46,680 nt of DNA from Pseudomonas profundi. GTDB taxonomy: Bacteria > Pseudomonadota > Gammaproteobacteria > Pseudomonadales > Pseudomonadaceae. Made by a program: the position numbers and the translations under genes. This document shows, piece by piece, positions 18,709 to 26,987 of this stretch. Position 1 is the stretch's first letter, and the number at the start of each line of letters is the position of its first letter. The notes under the pieces are model-generated. The model was not told where the DNA came from, did no database searches, and saw nothing but the letters and a program-made list of their open reading frames with translations. The stretch is taken from positions 120,733 to 167,412 of the forward strand of contig NZ_VTPZ01000010.1 in NCBI RefSeq assembly GCF_008638305.1, given 5' to 3'.

Positions 18709-18724
18709 AGCCATCGCCGCTCCC
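18709..18724 (-). promoter_or_regulatory. Candidate sigma-54 promoter for the flgB operon
   Basis: On the minus strand GG and GC are separated by exactly 10 bases (GGGAGCG, 4 bases, TGGCT), matching 8 of 12 consensus positions of TGGCACG-N4-TTGCT. It would place the transcript start about 50 bases before flgB. LafK in this window is the expected activator. The match is imperfect. Confidence 0.3.
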
Positions 18725-18751
18725 AAATCATTGATTTACAAGGTTCAGCAC

Positions 18752-19531
18752 ATGTCCATTCGGCGCCTCGCCACCGTTTTGCTTCCGCCTTTGCATCGAC
18801 CGGAAAACAATGGGGGAAAGACCTTTTCCGCTCTGGCGTTTAGCCTTTTGCTCGTCGGCGCGGTCGATGCTGCCGATAACGCTACGATGCAAATTGAACA
18901 GGCGGCGAATACCTACCTGGACAGGATGATCAAACGGGAAGCCGAACGAAGCGGCTGGCGCGACCTGACCTACAGCCTGAATATCAGCCCCTTGAGCGAC
19001 AGCAGCGCCTTTGCGTCCTGTAGTCAACCACTCGATGTGACCCAGACCAGTGGTCGCCCTACCCCGCTTGACCGTATGCGCCTGGAGCTGCGTTGCCCCG
19101 ATCAGCCCGGCTGGACGCAAACGGTAAGTACGCGCCAGGACCTGTTTCTGCCAGTACTGACCACCGCTACCAATATTGATCGCGGCCAGGCCATCGAACC
19201 CGGTCATTTGACGCGCGAGCGCATCAATATCAGCCGTGCCCAACGCGGCTTTATGGTTGACGAAAGCGAAGTCGCCGGCCTCAGCGCCCGCCGCCGACTG
19301 CGCGCAGGCCAGGCACTCAATGCTTCGCTCTTGAATGAAGCGGCGCCGGTACGCCGGGGTCAGCCGGTACGCATTCTGGCTCGCCAGGACGGCATCGAAG
19401 CCTCAACCCAGGGGGAAGCACTTGCCGAAGGGAGCTTCGGCGACGTCATCCGCGTGCGTAATACCTCCAGCGACACAGTCATTCAGGCCCAGGTGACAGG
19501 CCCGGGTGAAGTAACCAGTACCTGGGAGTGA
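18752..19531 (+). CDS. flgA: Flagellar P-ring assembly chaperone FlgA, lateral
   Basis: This 259-residue periplasmic chaperone assists FlgI polymerisation. A hydrophobic export segment (about residues 24-40, ending GAVDA) is unusually far from the N terminus. The C-terminal SAF/ChapFlgA region has LPVLTTATNIDRGQAI, RRLRAGQALNASLL and the closing GDVIRVRNTSSDTVIQAQVTGPGEV. The start at 18752 has AAGG 8 bases before it. It is divergent from flgB, the normal arrangement. Confidence 0.9.
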   Translation: MSIRRLATVLLPPLHRPENNGGKTFSALAFSLLLVGAVDAADNATMQIEQAANTYLDRMIKREAERSGWRDLTYSLNISPLSDSSAFASCSQPLDVTQTSGRPTPLDRMRLELRCPDQPGWTQTVSTRQDLFLPVLTTATNIDRGQAIEPGHLTRERINISRAQRGFMVDESEVAGLSARRRLRAGQALNASLLNEAAPVRRGQPVRILARQDGIEASTQGEALAEGSFGDVIRVRNTSSDTVIQAQVTGPGEVTSTWE

Positions 19532-19603
19532 CCCGGTGTCCCCATAACGACAGCAAGTGAGCCTTAGCAACCAGATCAGGCAGAAAGAAAACCACATTGC
19601 CTC

Positions 19604-19630
19604 TCAACAACCCTGACTCGCGGTCGATAC
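19604..19630 (+). promoter_or_regulatory. Candidate sigma-28 promoter upstream of the chemoreceptor
   Basis: TCAACAAC, 11 bases, then GTCGATAC matches the sigma-28 pattern TAAAGTTT-N11-GCCGATAA at 6 of 8 positions in the -10 and 3 of 4 core positions in the -35, with exact spacing. It lies about 80 bases before the gene, consistent with LafS control. Confidence 0.45.
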
Positions 19631-19711
19631 CCCTGCCTTCGAGCCATATGCGTGTCAATCCTGCGAGCACTCCTCGCGGGGCTTACCATCTATTTATCCA
19701 AGGAACAAACC

Positions 19712-21397
19712 ATGTTTTCCAGATTACGCTTGCAGACCAAACTGCTTATGCTTGCGTTGGTGCCCCTCTTGCTACTGGCAATTCTGCTCAGCGGCGTTGC
19801 CGTCATAACGCTTGGAACGCTGGCGGATAACCAGGAGGAACAGACCCGCGCCAATCTCATTCGGGATCGCCGCGCCGAGCTGAAAAACTACGTTCAGCTC
19901 GCCATGGAAATGGTCGCCCCGATTTATCAGCGATCAGCTCCAAACGATCCGATAGCGCGGGACCGCGCCGTGGCGATTCTGGAAACGCTTTCCTACGGCT
20001 CGGATGGATACTTCTGGGGTTACGACGAACAGGCCGTACGCATCCTGCAAGGCGACACGAAAGACAAGATCGGGCAGAGTTTCTATGACTTCCGCGACCC
20101 CACCGGAAAATATGCAATCCGCGAACTGGTCCGTGCCGGTATGGACGGTACCCATTACGTCGATTACAGCTTCGTTCTGGGTAACAGCACCACGCTGGTA
20201 CCAAAAATCGGTTACGCCGACTATTTGCCAAAATGGGACATGGTATTCGGCACCTCTTTGAACCTGGATGGCGTAGAACGCGATGTTCAAGCGGCTCGAG
20301 CGGTATTCGACGACAGAGTCGATAGCCTGCTTACCATCATGCTGGGCTCGGCTCTGGCTTTGCTGGCCCTCATCGCGTTCCTGGCGACGATCATCAGTCG
20401 GTCCCTGTTAGGACCGCTTCTGCTGATCAAGCATAAACTCGACGATATGGCCGCCGGTGAAGGCGATCTGACCCACCGATTGCCCATTACCAGTCACGAC
20501 GAACTGGGCGAGCTGGCTGGCTCGTTCAACCGCTTTGTCGAGAAAATCCATGGGTTGGTACAGCAAGTCGCCCAGACGACCAACCAGTTGACCACGCTGG
20601 TCGGTAGCGTTGCCGGTCAGGCCCAGCGCTCCGAGCAGGCGATGATAGCCCAGCGTCATGAGACCGATCAGGTGGCCACTGCCATCAACGAAATGTCGGC
20701 TGCGGCGAACGAAGTAGCGGTGAGTGCCCAGCAAGCGGCCGAAGCCGCTCAGGAAACTGATCAACAGGGTCAGGCAGCCAAGCGCGTGGTAGACCTCAGC
20801 ATCCAGCAAATCCACGACCTGGTAGGGGAGCTGCGCGACAGCGGCACGTCGCTGAACGGATTGCAGCAGGACGTGCAGGGCATCGTCGGCGTGCTCGACG
20901 TAATACGGGCGGTCGCCGAACAGACCAACCTGCTCGCGCTCAACGCTGCCATCGAGGCTGCACGCGCGGGTGAAGCCGGCCGCGGATTCGCCGTCGTGGC
21001 GGATGAGGTGCGCGCCCTGGCAAGCCGCACGCAGCAGAGTACGGTAGAAATCCAGAGCATGGTTGATCGCCTGCAAAACACCACAGCCATAACAGTAACC
21101 AGCATGGAGCGCGCCGGCCAACAGGGCGAAAGTACCCGAGCCCAGTCCAATCAGGCCGGCGAAGCGCTGGACGCCATTGCCGCCCTGATTGCCACCATCA
21201 ATTCCATGAACGCCCAGATTGCCAGCGCCGCTGAAGAACAGACCGCCGTCGCCGAAGAGATCAATCGTAGCGTCCACCACATCGCCGATGCCGTGGACGG
21301 CGTCGCGCGGGATGCAACCGAAGGCGCGCAAACCTCCCTCGAACTCAACGGCCTGGCCGAAAACCTGCAGCGGTTGGTGGGGCAGTTCCGTATTTGA
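19712..21397 (+). CDS. Methyl-accepting chemotaxis protein with sCache domain
   Basis: This 561-residue inner-membrane receptor has TM1 at about residues 10-32, a periplasmic single-Cache (sCache_2-type) ligand domain (about 40-190; [43 protein letters not shown]), TM2 at about 205-228, HAMP (about 228-282) and the signalling hairpin [35 protein letters not shown] (about 403-437). There is no C-terminal CheR/CheB-docking pentapeptide (ends VGQFRI). AAGGA supports the ATG at 19712. It is embedded between flgA and lafA, with a terminator after it, suggesting co-expression with the lateral flagellum. The ligand is unknown; sCache_2 receptors often bind small organic acids. Confidence 0.92.
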   Translation: MFSRLRLQTKLLMLALVPLLLLAILLSGVAVITLGTLADNQEEQTRANLIRDRRAELKNYVQLAMEMVAPIYQRSAPNDPIARDRAVAILETLSYGSDGYFWGYDEQAVRILQGDTKDKIGQSFYDFRDPTGKYAIRELVRAGMDGTHYVDYSFVLGNSTTLVPKIGYADYLPKWDMVFGTSLNLDGVERDVQAARAVFDDRVDSLLTIMLGSALALLALIAFLATIISRSLLGPLLLIKHKLDDMAAGEGDLTHRLPITSHDELGELAGSFNRFVEKIHGLVQQVAQTTNQLTTLVGSVAGQAQRSEQAMIAQRHETDQVATAINEMSAAANEVAVSAQQAAEAAQETDQQGQAAKRVVDLSIQQIHDLVGELRDSGTSLNGLQQDVQGIVGVLDVIRAVAEQTNLLALNAAIEAARAGEAGRGFAVVADEVRALASRTQQSTVEIQSMVDRLQNTTAITVTSMERAGQQGESTRAQSNQAGEALDAIAALIATINSMNAQIASAAEEQTAVAEEINRSVHHIADAVDGVARDATEGAQTSLELNGLAENLQRLVGQFRI

Positions 21398-21483
21398 GCC
21401 ATCAGATAAGCCATTGATGTCCAAGACTTGGTGCGTCGCGGCTATATACAGTGACGAACTAAACAACAGCAGACGATTACAGA

Positions 21484-21511
21484 CGCCCCGCATAGCGGGG
21501 CGTTTTCGTTT
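21484..21511 (+). terminator. Intrinsic terminator after the chemoreceptor gene
   Basis: A perfect 8-bp stem CGCCCCGC/GCGGGGCG with a 3-base loop is followed by TTTTCGTTT. It lies about 86 bases past the chemoreceptor stop codon and isolates lafA as its own unit. Confidence 0.88.
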
Positions 21512-21547
21512 AAATGGACGAGGCGTCAGCGCAACCGAAAAAAAACT

Positions 21548-21574
21548 TAAGGAACCACTCGCGAAGGTCGTCTT
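21548..21574 (+). promoter_or_regulatory. Weak candidate sigma-28 promoter for the flagellin
   Basis: TAAGGAAC, 11 bases, GTCGTCTT has the sigma-28 spacing but only 4 of 8 matches in the -10. It lies between the terminator and lafA with a plausible leader length. Flagellin genes are classically sigma-28 targets. Confidence 0.25.
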
Positions 21575-21638
21575 CCATCTTTAGCAGGCGATACAGCCAG
21601 CTCGGGATTTTCATCACATCGCAATAAGGATCACTAAC

Positions 21639-22475
21639 ATGGCTCTGTCGATTCATACCAACCACTCAGCACTGACCACTAACACCGCCCTGAACAAGTC
21701 CAACAACGCACTGGCCACCAACCAGCAGCGCCTGGGCACCGGCCTGCGTATCAACTCCGCCGCGGACGACGCAGCTGGCCTGCAGATTGCTACTCGTCTG
21801 AATGCTCAGAGTCGCGGCATGGCAATGGCTTCTCGTAATTCTCAAGATGCTATCTCCATGTTGCAAACAGCAGAAGGCGCGCTTAGCGAAGTAACGGATA
21901 TAGCACTTCGCATGAAGGACCTAGCAACGCAAGGCGCCAACGGCACCAACGGGGCAAATGAATTCGCTGCACTCGATGCTGAATATACGGCGCTGGCTGC
22001 AGAGCTGAAAAATATTATGGAAAACACGTCGTATGGCGACGGTACGAAACTGCTGACGGGTGGGAAATTCGATACAGCAGTCAACGCTGCCGGTATCGAT
22101 TTCCAGATTGGTGCTGGCGCTACCGATAAAATGACCGTTGAAGTTGCGGTGGCAGACATCGATCTAACCGCTCTCGGCGACTTGACTAGCCAGGCAAACT
22201 CCGTCACCGAAATCGGTGCCCTCAATACCCTGCTCACCAATATTGGTACAGCTCGTGGAGAGTTCGGTGCCAACATCAACCGCCTTAACCACACGACTAA
22301 CAACCTGGCCAACATGAAGGACAACACTGAAATGGCCAAAGGCCGTATCATGGACGCTGACTTCGCCATGGAAAGCGCCAACATGAGCAAGAACTCCATG
22401 CTCATGCAGTCCGGCATTTCCATGCTCAAGCAAGCCGGCCAGATGCCGGGCATGGTTATGTCGCTGCTGGGCTAA
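21639..22475 (+). CDS. lafA: Lateral flagellin
   Basis: This 278-residue filament subunit has a canonical N-terminal D0/D1 (MALSIHTNHSALTTNTALNKS, LGTGLRINSAADDAAGLQIA, MLQTAEGALSEVTDIALRMKDLATQGANGT) and C-terminal D1/D0 (GEFGANINRLNHTTNNLANM, GRIMDADFAMESANMSK, then ISMLKQAGQMPGMVMSLLG). The central variable domain is very short, giving the compact size usual for lateral flagellins. AAGGATCACTAAC precedes the ATG. Single-gene unit, flanked by terminators. The short C-terminal MVMSLLG ending is unlike the longer ...SLL(R/G) endings of many polar flagellins only in detail. Confidence 0.94.
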   Translation: MALSIHTNHSALTTNTALNKSNNALATNQQRLGTGLRINSAADDAAGLQIATRLNAQSRGMAMASRNSQDAISMLQTAEGALSEVTDIALRMKDLATQGANGTNGANEFAALDAEYTALAAELKNIMENTSYGDGTKLLTGGKFDTAVNAAGIDFQIGAGATDKMTVEVAVADIDLTALGDLTSQANSVTEIGALNTLLTNIGTARGEFGANINRLNHTTNNLANMKDNTEMAKGRIMDADFAMESANMSKNSMLMQSGISMLKQAGQMPGMVMSLLG

Positions 22476-22495
22476 GTGACAGCTTGTGGTACCAA

Positions 22496-22521
22496 CGCCT
22501 CCGCTTTGCGGGGGCGTTTTT
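22496..22521 (+). terminator. Intrinsic terminator after lafA
   Basis: CGCCTCCGC pairs with GCGGGGGCG (one T-G wobble) around a TTT loop, followed by TTTTTG. It begins 21 bases after the flagellin stop. Confidence 0.88.
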
Positions 22522-23181
22522 GTTTGTGCATTCTGGACGCTCCAGCTGAATTACCGCCTGCACGGCGGATGAAGTGCAGTAATGCAGCAAAACAGGACGA
22601 GCTCAACGAGGAACTTTCAGTTCACAGACCGCTGAGAGGAGCTGCAGCACACGTGTCCATTGGTGCTAGACGGTTCCCGGGGCAGGGTGAACAGTACCGA
22701 GGCGGGCGCAGGTTTGGGGGTTCTTGGGAAGTCCGAGCACCAGCTCGTACGGTTTTCAGATGTTCATCTGGCCTGGCGGCGGCGCTTGTCAGCTCGGAAG
22801 AGCAGCGCTCACATAGTTCGTATTGAAACGCCCAATCTGGACAAGGTGGCAAGCAATAGAAGAGCCAAACCATTCAAAGCCCCTGCCCTGCTCGCCGAAT
22901 ACCCGACCAACCGTGACTACCCGGTCGCACGCTGCAGTCGTTTTACGCTAAACTCCGGCCCAAGGCTGTGCGGTTATTCATTGCTCGGCCGCAATGCGCT
23001 GCGTTACCGTCGCCTCCACCTTCCGGGGGCGTTTTTGTTGGTAGGCGGAGCCATCTGGTTCGGGCGATTTCAGCTATCGCGCAATCGTCGAGGCTACATC
23101 GGGCGCAATTCAAGGGGTAAGAATGCTGCGTCATATAAATTTGCCCTATGAATCTAAGCCGTAAGGGCTGGTTAATCTTTC
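22522..23181. other. 660-base region without a recognisable gene between lafA and lafZ
   Basis: Open frames of 116 and 163 codons exist on the plus strand, but they show no known motif, skewed composition (rich in Arg, Ser, Gly) and no ribosome sites, so I do not call them. The stretch holds a second terminator-like hairpin at 23011-23038 and an AT-rich segment (about 23130-23145, CATATAAAT) that may be the lafZ promoter. Confidence 0.5.
23011..23038 (+). terminator. Second terminator-like hairpin without an upstream gene
   Basis: CGCCTCC (23011-23017) pairs with GGGGGCG (23025-23031) and is followed by TTTTTGTT. Its right half and T-tract closely repeat the terminator after lafA, but no coding gene precedes it. 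It could end an unseen small RNA or be left over from a lost gene. Confidence 0.55.
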
Positions 23182-24015
23182 ATGAATGCACCGCTTATCC
23201 CAGCGAGCTCTCCGTCAGGTCCGGTGACGTACCTAGTACTCAAAACCGGCAGCACTGAACGGACCATTTCTTTCTATCCGTCGATGTATCAGTTGCTCAT
23301 CCAGCGCGGCGAACAGGAGGAGCGAGTCGATCTTGGTTATGCCGGCAGCCGCCTGCTTGAGAGGCTCTTGCAAGCGCCCGGCGAAGTAGTGTCCCGGGAA
23401 GAACTGATGAGCTATGCCTGGCCGGACCGCGTAGTCGGACAGGGCAGCCTGAACCAACAGATCTATTCGTTGCGGCAACTGTTTTGCGATGAAAAGGGGC
23501 GTGAAATCATTCAGACCCTGCCCCGTCGCGGTTACCAGTTCAACCCGCACTATGTCGCCGAGCGCCGGGCCGCTGAGCCAGCGGCGCCCGCCTCATCCGT
23601 GGAGCCTGAGGAACCAACGCCCTCGGTGGTGACGGATGCGGCACGCCCCGCGCGCTCACACTGGCCTGCAATCGGGCTATTTATCCTGACCTTGCTGGTG
23701 GGCCTGGGGACCAGCGCCTGGATTCGGGAACGACCGGAAAATCTGGCCACTCGCAGTCTTGAGCGAGGCGCGCTGACCCTGCAGCTGATGGCAAAAGATG
23801 GTCGGGCGCTGGATTCGCTGGAGCGGGACAGCGCTGGCCTGTTCGAACGCCTTGCTTCGCTCAGCGAAGGCGCTAGCTTGCTGACGCTGGACCGCCACGG
23901 CGGGTATTATCAACTGTTCTGCCATCGCGAAACGGCGAGCGTCAACTGGTTGATGTTCCATGCCAACCAACTGAACCTTCTGGATGACAAACAACTGAAA
24001 CAATGTCTGTTATGA
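23182..24015 (+). CDS. lafZ: LafZ: ToxR-like membrane-bound transcriptional regulator of lateral flagella
   Basis: This 277-residue protein has an OmpR/ToxR-type winged helix in the cytoplasm (about residues 50-122; LLQAPGEVVSREELMSYAWPDR, SLNQQIYSLRQLF, IIQTLPRRGYQF), a Pro/Glu-rich linker (127-158), one membrane span (about 162-180, IGLFILTLLVGLGTSAW) and a periplasmic domain of about 95 residues with two cysteines (Cys247 and Cys275). This is the ToxR/CadC layout. Position next to the flagellin and the lafB-U operon fits Vibrio LafZ. The periplasmic cysteine pair suggests disulfide control as in ToxR (inference). The stop overlaps an ATG (ATGA) at 24012 in another frame. Confidence 0.82.
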   Translation: MNAPLIPASSPSGPVTYLVLKTGSTERTISFYPSMYQLLIQRGEQEERVDLGYAGSRLLERLLQAPGEVVSREELMSYAWPDRVVGQGSLNQQIYSLRQLFCDEKGREIIQTLPRRGYQFNPHYVAERRAAEPAAPASSVEPEEPTPSVVTDAARPARSHWPAIGLFILTLLVGLGTSAWIRERPENLATRSLERGALTLQLMAKDGRALDSLERDSAGLFERLASLSEGASLLTLDRHGGYYQLFCHRETASVNWLMFHANQLNLLDDKQLKQCLL

Positions 24016-24033
24016 GCCGCCGGTTGCGCAATT

Positions 24034-24462
24034 TTGCGCCCGCTTCGCCGGCCAATCCTGCCCGTCATATTGGCGTTAGCGTTAGCGTTAGCCTGGCATG
24101 TGGGGTATCAACCGACCCCCACTACCTTGCCCGATGGCCGCTACCGGTCCAGTGGGCAGGTACAGCTGAGCGACGGCCGGCTTATCAATGCGGTACACAG
24201 TATCCGCTTCGAAGACGGCCGTTTTTATGCCTTGAGTCGTCAAGCCGATACGCTGCTGGAAAATGCCGGCCTGGTCGAGCGAGACGGCGCACATCACCGC
24301 CTGGCTGTGAGCCATGGCGAGGTTACGCAACTTGCCTCCGGCATGGATAACGAATTGATTTTCAGCCTGCTCTACAGCCGCCGCGAAGGCGCACATATCA
24401 GGCTGTATCAGATAGGCGAATGCCTGTATGCCCGCGCCAGCTTGCAGGTTTTCTGCCCCTGA
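24034..24462 (+). CDS. Small membrane-anchored periplasmic protein, possible ToxS-like partner of LafZ
   Basis: This frame, read from TTG, gives 142 residues: a basic start (MRPLRRPILP), a hydrophobic anchor (about 9-22) made of Ala-Leu repeats, and a periplasmic domain of about 120 residues with TLPDGRYRSSGQVQLSDGR and two cysteines (Cys130 and Cys141). It begins 18 bases after lafZ on the same strand and ends exactly where lafU ends on the other. A single-span small protein directly after a ToxR-type regulator is the ToxRS arrangement, so a LafZ-stabilising role is inferred; no sequence family was recognised. The start is uncertain: the ATG at 24012, overlapping the lafZ stop, is in a different frame. 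Confidence 0.6.
   Translation: MRPLRRPILPVILALALALAWHVGYQPTPTTLPDGRYRSSGQVQLSDGRLINAVHSIRFEDGRFYALSRQADTLLENAGLVERDGAHHRLAVSHGEVTQLASGMDNELIFSLLYSRREGAHIRLYQIGECLYARASLQVFCP
24073..24092 (+). repeat. GCGTTA x3 hexamer tandem repeat in a membrane-segment codon run
   Basis: Three perfect GCGTTA units plus GC encode Ala-Leu-Ala-Leu-Ala-Leu within the anchor of the small protein after lafZ. Gain or loss of one unit changes the span by two residues without frameshift. Confidence 0.9.
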
Positions 24463-25365
24463 TCAGAGCGTTTCTGGTGCACTGCTGCGATAGTCCGCGC
24501 CCTGCTCACTGAAATGGACCTGCGCCGAGCGCTCACCAAACAAATCCCGGTATAGCGTCTCGGCATGGGTGGTCAGCAAAAGTAGTTCGATTCGGCGGTT
24601 GGCACCGCTTTCCGGCTGCTCCGGTAATAACAGCACGCCATCAGCCTGCGCAGTCACTTGCAGAATGCTGTGCGCGGGCAGCCCGGCGTCGACCAGCACG
24701 TTTCTGGCACGCAGCGCCCGGTCTCCTGACAGGTTCCAGTTGTTGTATCCCGCATTGCTGCGGTAGGGCGTAGCGTCAGTATGGCCACTGATGATCAGCT
24801 TGTTGTCCACCCGGCCCAGGACGCTGGCCAGTCGCGTCAGTAATCCGTGGAAATGCTCGGTCAGGTTTGCGCTGCCGCGTTGGAACATGAAGCGGTCCTG
24901 GTCGTCTTTGACCAATATCCGCAAACCCTGAGGCACAACCTCAACCTGCAGATTAGTCTCTGCGCCGACTTCGACGGCCATATCATTCATCAGTACGGCG
25001 AGATCCTTCAGCTCGGCCAGGCTGGCCTGGCCAAGATGCTGCGTGGAATCAATGCTGCGTTCATATTCGGCTTCCGTCAGAGCAACAGGCGGCGGGGCTG
25101 AAACCGGCTCGACGATGAGCGGGCTGCTGCCATCGAAAATACCCGCGCCGCCCTCCCAGATCGGGCTGCCAACGGACTTTCTCAGCTCCGCTTCCTGCTC
25201 CACCTTCATCGCCTGCACCAGCCAAAGCACCATGAACAGTGCCATCATCGCCAGGGTGAAGTCAGCAAAAGCCACTTTCCAGGCGCCGGAATGCGCTTCC
25301 TCATGGCCCTTTTTAGAGCGGCGTTTGATGATGGTTATTTCATCATGGCCCTGTTTTTGCTTCAT
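24463..25365 (-). CDS. lafU: Lateral flagellar stator protein LafU (MotB-like)
   Basis: This 300-residue inner-membrane protein anchors the stator to peptidoglycan. One span near the N terminus (about residues 31-52) contains the ion-binding Asp35 (AFADFTLAMMALFMVLW), equivalent to Asp32 of E. coli MotB. The C-terminal OmpA-like domain shows LIISGHTDATPYR, NLSGDRALRARNVL and NRRIELLLL. The ATG at 25365 overlaps the lafT stop; the 12-codon extension upstream lies within lafT. Length and motif agree with proton-type stators; no motX or motY, which sodium stators need, is seen here. Confidence 0.92.
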   Translation of the reverse strand: MKQKQGHDEITIIKRRSKKGHEEAHSGAWKVAFADFTLAMMALFMVLWLVQAMKVEQEAELRKSVGSPIWEGGAGIFDGSSPLIVEPVSAPPPVALTEAEYERSIDSTQHLGQASLAELKDLAVLMNDMAVEVGAETNLQVEVVPQGLRILVKDDQDRFMFQRGSANLTEHFHGLLTRLASVLGRVDNKLIISGHTDATPYRSNAGYNNWNLSGDRALRARNVLVDAGLPAHSILQVTAQADGVLLLPEQPESGANRRIELLLLTTHAETLYRDLFGERSAQVHFSEQGADYRSSAPETL

Positions 25366-26234
25366 GCCGCGTCCCGCTGCTCTTCGAAGTTGGTTACCCA
25401 TATCTCCAGCTGTTTGAAGGCAGGCTTGACGTCCTGTTCAATCAGCTTGCGCCCGGCATCCACGGCTAACAGGGTTGGCTTGCCAGCCAGGTGCGCGACC
25501 AGCGTGGTTCGCACGCGTTCGAGGGCTGAGAGTTCAGTCTTGACCCGCTGCCCCATGGCATTGCTCAACGGACCCATGAGGCAGTAGCACATGAAGATAC
25601 CGATAAAGGTACCGACCAGCGCCGCCGCAACATGCCCACCGATCTCGGCAACCGAGCCGTCAATGTGCCCCATGGTGATGATAATGCCCATGATGGCGGC
25701 GAGTATGCCGAAGCCGGGCATCGCCTCCCCGACATTGTGCAACGAGCGCGACGGCTGCGTCAGTGCCTGCTCCATGGCATCCAGCTCCTGCTCGAGAAAG
25801 CCTTCGAGCTCATGGGCGCTGATCTTGCCCATGGCCATCAAACGGAAATTATCGGCGATGAAGGCCATCAGGTTGCGTTCCTGGCTGATCAACGGGTACT
25901 GGTTGAACAGCTCACTCTCTTCCGGCTCTTCGATATGCTGATCCAGCGCCTTGAGGCCGCCTTCTTCTACGGTTTCCAGCAGTTCATACAACAGCATGAG
26001 CAATTGCCGCTGAAATTCCTGGCCGCGACGCTTGAACATGAACACGCCCTTGGCCTGGCTCAGCATCTCGATGAGCACCTCTTTGGGATTGCCTACGATC
26101 AGGCTGCCAATACCCGCTCCCAGGATGATGACCATCTCGGCCGGCTGCCATAGCATGCCCATATCGCCGTTGGCCATAGCGTAACCGCCCAACACGCCGG
26201 CGATGATAATGATGGATCCAAGTAGTTTCAGCAT
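25362..26234 (-). CDS. lafT: Lateral flagellar stator protein LafT (MotA-like)
   Basis: This 290-residue protein with four membrane spans forms the proton channel with LafU. The third span includes VGEAMPGFGILAAIMGIIITMG, where Pro173 corresponds to the essential Pro173 of E. coli MotA, and the fourth GGHVAAALVGTFIGIFMCY. The cytoplasmic loop after span two (about residues 55-160) contacts FliG. The length resembles E. coli MotA (295) more than the shorter PomA, supporting proton drive. Confidence 0.93.
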   Translation of the reverse strand: MLKLLGSIIIIAGVLGGYAMANGDMGMLWQPAEMVIILGAGIGSLIVGNPKEVLIEMLSQAKGVFMFKRRGQEFQRQLLMLLYELLETVEEGGLKALDQHIEEPEESELFNQYPLISQERNLMAFIADNFRLMAMGKISAHELEGFLEQELDAMEQALTQPSRSLHNVGEAMPGFGILAAIMGIIITMGHIDGSVAEIGGHVAAALVGTFIGIFMCYCLMGPLSNAMGQRVKTELSALERVRTTLVAHLAGKPTLLAVDAGRKLIEQDVKPAFKQLEIWVTNFEEQRDAA

Positions 26235-26252
26235 GGTGTTTCGGGACTCTGC

Positions 26253-26981
26253 TTATGCGGTTAAAAAGGCGCAGGCCTTGTTCAGGGCCTGCTTGCTAAG
26301 TTGGCATACCCGGGCGTCGCTGAGGTCGAGCACCAGGGCTATTTCCTTGAGATTCAGTTCGTGCTGGTAATACAGGGTCAGGATCAGGCGTTCCCGCTCG
26401 TTCAATCGACCCAGAGCCTGCGCCAGCAGACGTTCCTGATGGAGCCGTTCTTCGAAGCCGCTGCTGTAATCCGAACCAGGTTCCAGCCCTTTCTGCAGCA
26501 GATCATCAAGACTCTCTACGGCGTCCAGCGCATCGGCCTGCAAAAAATCCATATAGCCTTGCCGGTCAAGCCCAGTTTGACCGAGTATTTCTTCGTCGGT
26601 GGGCTCGCGGCCAAGCTGCCTCGCCAGCTTGCGGATTTCATCGCGCACCTTATGGACCTGCTGCCGTACCTGCCGGGGTCGCCAGTCCTGCCGCCGCAAC
26701 TCATCCAGTATCGCCCCGCGAATGCGCAACGAAACAAAGCGTCCAAAAAACTCATCGGGCGTGCCATAACGTCTGAGGCCTTCTAGCAGGCCCATCAGGC
26801 CGATCTGCTCCATGTCCTCGCGATCCAGCACCTGGTTCGCCTGTAGCGACAGTTGGCTGACGATACGTTTGACCAATGGCAGATACTGTCGCACCCAACG
26901 TTGCTCCTCGGCGCCGGACAACGTGGCGTGGCTGTCTGCTTCCGAGGGGTAGCCGGTATCAATAGCGCAGGAGCTGTTCAT
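26253..26981 (-). CDS. lafS: Flagellar sigma-28 factor LafS (FliA-like)
   Basis: This 242-residue sigma factor has region 2 (LVKRIVSQLSLQANQVLDREDMEQIGLMGLLEGLRRYGTPDEFFGRFVSLRIRGAILDELRRQDWRPR), region 3 (LARQLGREPTDEEILGQTG) and region 4 (LNERERLILTLYYQHELNLKEIALVLDLSDARVCQLSKQAL). It should transcribe late genes such as lafA and lafB-U, held by FlgM until the hook is complete. It lies between lafF and lafT. Confidence 0.93.
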   Translation of the reverse strand: MNSSCAIDTGYPSEADSHATLSGAEEQRWVRQYLPLVKRIVSQLSLQANQVLDREDMEQIGLMGLLEGLRRYGTPDEFFGRFVSLRIRGAILDELRRQDWRPRQVRQQVHKVRDEIRKLARQLGREPTDEEILGQTGLDRQGYMDFLQADALDAVESLDDLLQKGLEPGSDYSSGFEERLHQERLLAQALGRLNERERLILTLYYQHELNLKEIALVLDLSDARVCQLSKQALNKACAFLTA

Positions 26982-26987
26982 GGCTGG

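Noticed and set aside
20408..21493. A 361-codon minus-strand open frame across the chemoreceptor gene
   Set aside because: Shadow of the conserved signalling domain; no independent evidence.
22476..23151. Two plus-strand frames (116 and 163 codons) after lafA
   Set aside because: No ribosome site or recognisable domain; the first starts directly after the flagellin stop and runs through its terminator.
24003..24350. The 115-codon frame beginning near the lafZ stop
   Set aside because: It contains no anchor or domain and overlaps the better-supported anchored protein in another frame; kept only as a start-site question.
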